The translations under genes and the position numbers were made by a program. Positions 13,667-15,123 of a stretch of DNA of 15,123 bases are shown here, one piece after another; positions within the stretch are counted from its first letter, which is position 1; each line of letters begins with the position of its first letter. The stretch is from Coriobacteriaceae bacterium (GTDB lineage Bacteria > Actinomycetota > Coriobacteriia > Coriobacteriales > UBA8131): assembly GCA_012515495.1 (NCBI GenBank), contig JAAYYH010000128.1, positions 1 to 15,123 of the forward strand, read 5' to 3'. The notes below the pieces were generated by a model. That model was given only the letters and a program-made list of their open reading frames with translations. It made no database searches and was not told the DNA's origin.

Positions 13667-14901
13667 TACCTGGATTCTTCTCGAGTTGTTACGCAATCGT
13701 TGGCAACAGTCCTACAGGCGGCTGCTCTACCGGCGACAATGCCCGAAGCCCATGCCCAGTGCAGATTATAGCCACCGCTGCGGCCATCAACGTCCACAGC
13801 CTCACCTACTATGAATAGTCCCGGCAATTTGACACACTCCAGAGTCTGAGATGAGAAACCTCCGGTCGCCAGACCACCACGCATTACCTGCGCCTGAGCC
13901 CTTGTGGGCCCGTCAGTGACCCTGAAGCGATGATCCTTGAGTATCTGTACCAACCGAGTTAATTGCAAGTTCTCAATAGGTGTGCGCGACGAATAGTCGA
14001 GACTACGCATAATCGCCTGGGCTACGCGCTTATGCAACAGACCATCGAAAAACCTGTCGACAGGATAACCACTCAACTGCACCAGTCGCCTGCTTATCAG
14101 CACTCGTAGCTCATCGTGTGAGTATTCTGGGAAATAATCGAGCGACACTTCGTACTTGGGCTGGAGATACCTGCTGAGCTCGAATACCACGATGCCCGAG
14201 AGACCATAATCGCGGAAGAGCACTTCGCCATGCTCTCTGACTATCACCCTCTCCCCCTGCACAAGCGAGGCGGCACATCGCACCCTTACACCGTTAAGGC
14301 CCTTCTGCGCTACGCCTTGGGTATGAAGCGGTCCTAACACAGGCTCGAGACGATGCTGCTCCAGCTCGACATCGATTATCGGTATGATGTCGGGTCCGGT
14401 TGCCAAGATCACAGCAGCGGCTGTCAGTGTCTGGCCATTATCAGCCAGTATCTCGAATACCAGCTTGCCATCTTGATGGTTATGAGTGATCCGCTTGATA
14501 TCAAGACCTGTTCGCTCTGTGATTCGCAGCAAGCTGATGGCATTGTGCAAGATATCAACCACAGAATTCGCGCTATTAGTACGCGGGTAGGCCCTACCCT
14601 CAGTGTCGACATGGATTAAAAGCCCCAGATCGGTGAAGAACTCGGAGATCTCCCTGAAACCAACTCGGGAGATAATGTCTTCCACGAATCTAGGATCATT
14701 GTAAGCTGCAGATCCTTGCTCGGTATCGAGTGCCGCGTTGCTGAGATTGCAGCGACCATTTCCTGTAGCAAGAATACGCTTGCCCAGTCGGTCAGCCCTC
14801 TCGACCACGATGACATCGCATCCTGATTGCGCCGCACTGATTGCGGCAGCCAATCCAGCAGCTCCTCCCCCGATTACAGCGATCTGTGCGTCTATAGCCA
14901 T
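13666..14901 (-). CDS. HI0933/BaiN family FAD-dependent oxidoreductase
   Basis: This 411-residue flavoprotein begins with the Rossmann FAD loop IAVIGGGAAGLAAAISAAQ (7-25), continues with ERADRLGKRILATGNGRCNLSN (34-55), the block diagnostic of the HI0933/YhiN family, and ends with GLFIVGEAVDVDGRSGGYNLHWAWASG (361-387), which binds the FAD ribityl part. ALLATG-like VILATG mid-protein is also present. One family member, BaiN, reduces bile-acid intermediates in Clostridium scindens, but most members are uncharacterised, so the substrate is unknown here and no other bile-acid gene is near. It is likely cytoplasmic. The ATG at 14901 has GGGAG 11 bases upstream, a rather long spacing. It sits between the tRNA-Val terminator and TerC; the last 20 residues are unconserved. 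Confidence 0.9.
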   Translation of the reverse strand: MAIDAQIAVIGGGAAGLAAAISAAQSGCDVIVVERADRLGKRILATGNGRCNLSNAALDTEQGSAAYNDPRFVEDIISRVGFREISEFFTDLGLLIHVDTEGRAYPRTNSANSVVDILHNAISLLRITERTGLDIKRITHNHQDGKLVFEILADNGQTLTAAAVILATGPDIIPIIDVELEQHRLEPVLGPLHTQGVAQKGLNGVRVRCAASLVQGERVIVREHGEVLFRDYGLSGIVVFELSRYLQPKYEVSLDYFPEYSHDELRVLISRRLVQLSGYPVDRFFDGLLHKRVAQAIMRSLDYSSRTPIENLQLTRLVQILKDHRFRVTDGPTRAQAQVMRGGLATGGFSSQTLECVKLPGLFIVGEAVDVDGRSGGYNLHWAWASGIVAGRAAACRTVANDCVTTREESR

Positions 14902-14944
14902 GTGATTTATTTCTCCCGTTGGTGTTTCGTTTACCCGAAAAGAA

Positions 14945-14953
14945 AGTATACCA
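14945..14953 (-). promoter_or_regulatory. Extended -10 promoter for the flavoprotein gene
   Basis: On the minus strand TATACT (14945-14950) is preceded by TGG (14951-14953), the TGn extension that allows promoters to work without a strong -35; the -35 position (GCCCAT) is indeed poor. The start would be near 14938, giving a leader of about 37 bases. At its 5' end TTTCG/CGAAA (14925-14929 with 14936-14940) can form a short hairpin. Confidence 0.5.
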
Positions 14954-15043
14954 TTCAGGTATCATCTATGGGCGTTGATGAGTGCTCGAGAGATATCTGC
15001 ATACGGTAATCCTGAGCTTTGCGACAACCAGCTGATAAACAAA

Positions 15044-15071
15044 AGGTCAGAGGCATTTAAACCTCTGACCT
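15044..15071 (-). terminator. Intrinsic terminator of tRNA-Val
   Basis: AGGTCAGAGG (15044-15053) and CCTCTGACCT (15062-15071) form a perfect 10-bp stem with an 8-base loop. Read on the minus strand it is followed by TTTTGTTT, a U-rich tail. It lies 7 bases after the tRNA 3' end, so it should stop the tRNA transcript before the flavoprotein gene. Confidence 0.88.
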
Positions 15072-15078
15072 GATTTTG

Positions 15079-15123
15079 TGGTGCGCGATACAAGATTTGA
15101 ACTTGTGACCCCTACCGTGTCAA
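15079..15123 (-). tRNA. tRNA-Val (anticodon GAC), 3' part; 5' part outside window
   Basis: The minus strand from 15123 to 15079 reads the anticodon loop TTGACAC, the 3' anticodon-stem strand GGTAG, a 5-base variable loop GGGTC, a T-arm with perfect stem ACAAG/CTTGT around TTCAAAT, the acceptor strand ATCGCGC, discriminator A and an encoded CCA. The anticodon GAC reads GUC/GUU valine codons. The D-arm, 5' anticodon stem and 5' acceptor strand lie beyond the window; the latter should read GCGCGAT. Confidence 0.92.

Noticed and set aside
1..15123. Mobile element, prophage, CRISPR or known defence system
   Set aside because: No transposase, integrase, phage gene, spaced repeat array or defence-type nuclease/helicase cluster was found; the only nucleases are the housekeeping exonuclease VII and RNase D.

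Overview
The window looks like chromosomal DNA from a bacterium of middling GC content (about half GC by eye), with tight gene packing, clear Shine-Dalgarno sites and frequent TTG/GTG starts. The gene set (acetate formation by Pta and AckA, a YugP-type membrane zinc peptidase, an RNase D with an HRDC region, a BaiN/HI0933-type flavoprotein, a glf/glycosyltransferase pair) fits an anaerobic or fermentative Gram-positive. A Coriobacteriia-like actinobacterium or a Bacillota member seems most likely to me, but this is inference and no marker gene here settles it.

Layout, left to right. 1-181 (-): N-terminal piece of a response-regulator receiver protein, cut by the window edge. 406-2925 (+): a three-gene operon (GNAT N-acetyltransferase, P1-family/DmpA-like aminopeptidase, alpha/beta hydrolase) driven by a good sigma70-type promoter at 346-374 and followed by a strong hairpin. 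3001-5293 (-): glf followed by an overlapping family 2 glycosyltransferase, a small cell-surface glycan cassette. 5413-6399 (+): pta. 6471-11577 (-): six co-directional genes, transcribed in the order rnd, YugP-type zinc peptidase, xseA, xseB, HIT hydrolase, ackA. 11681-12619 (+): a diacylglycerol/lipid kinase. 12673-13536 (-): a TerC-family membrane protein. 13666-14901 (-): a HI0933/BaiN flavoprotein. 15079-15123 (-): the 3' part of tRNA-Val(GAC) with encoded CCA, followed by a textbook intrinsic terminator at 15044-15071.

How the genes work together. Pta and AckA form the acetyl-CoA to acetate ATP-generating route, yet here they are convergent rather than in one operon, with an unusual set of competing inverted repeats between their 3' ends. 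XseA and XseB are the two subunits of exonuclease VII and overlap by 14 bases. Glf makes UDP-galactofuranose and the coupled glycosyltransferase may use it or act on the same glycan. The GNAT/peptidase/hydrolase operon has the look of a small-molecule or peptide modification unit of unknown substrate. I see no IS element, phage gene, CRISPR array, known defence system or other clear sign of a novel system; the window is mostly housekeeping. The points most worth checking are the pta/ackA arrangement, the first operon, and several short repeat or hairpin elements in intergenic DNA. No gene-free stretch exceeds 300 bases; the longest is 182-405.
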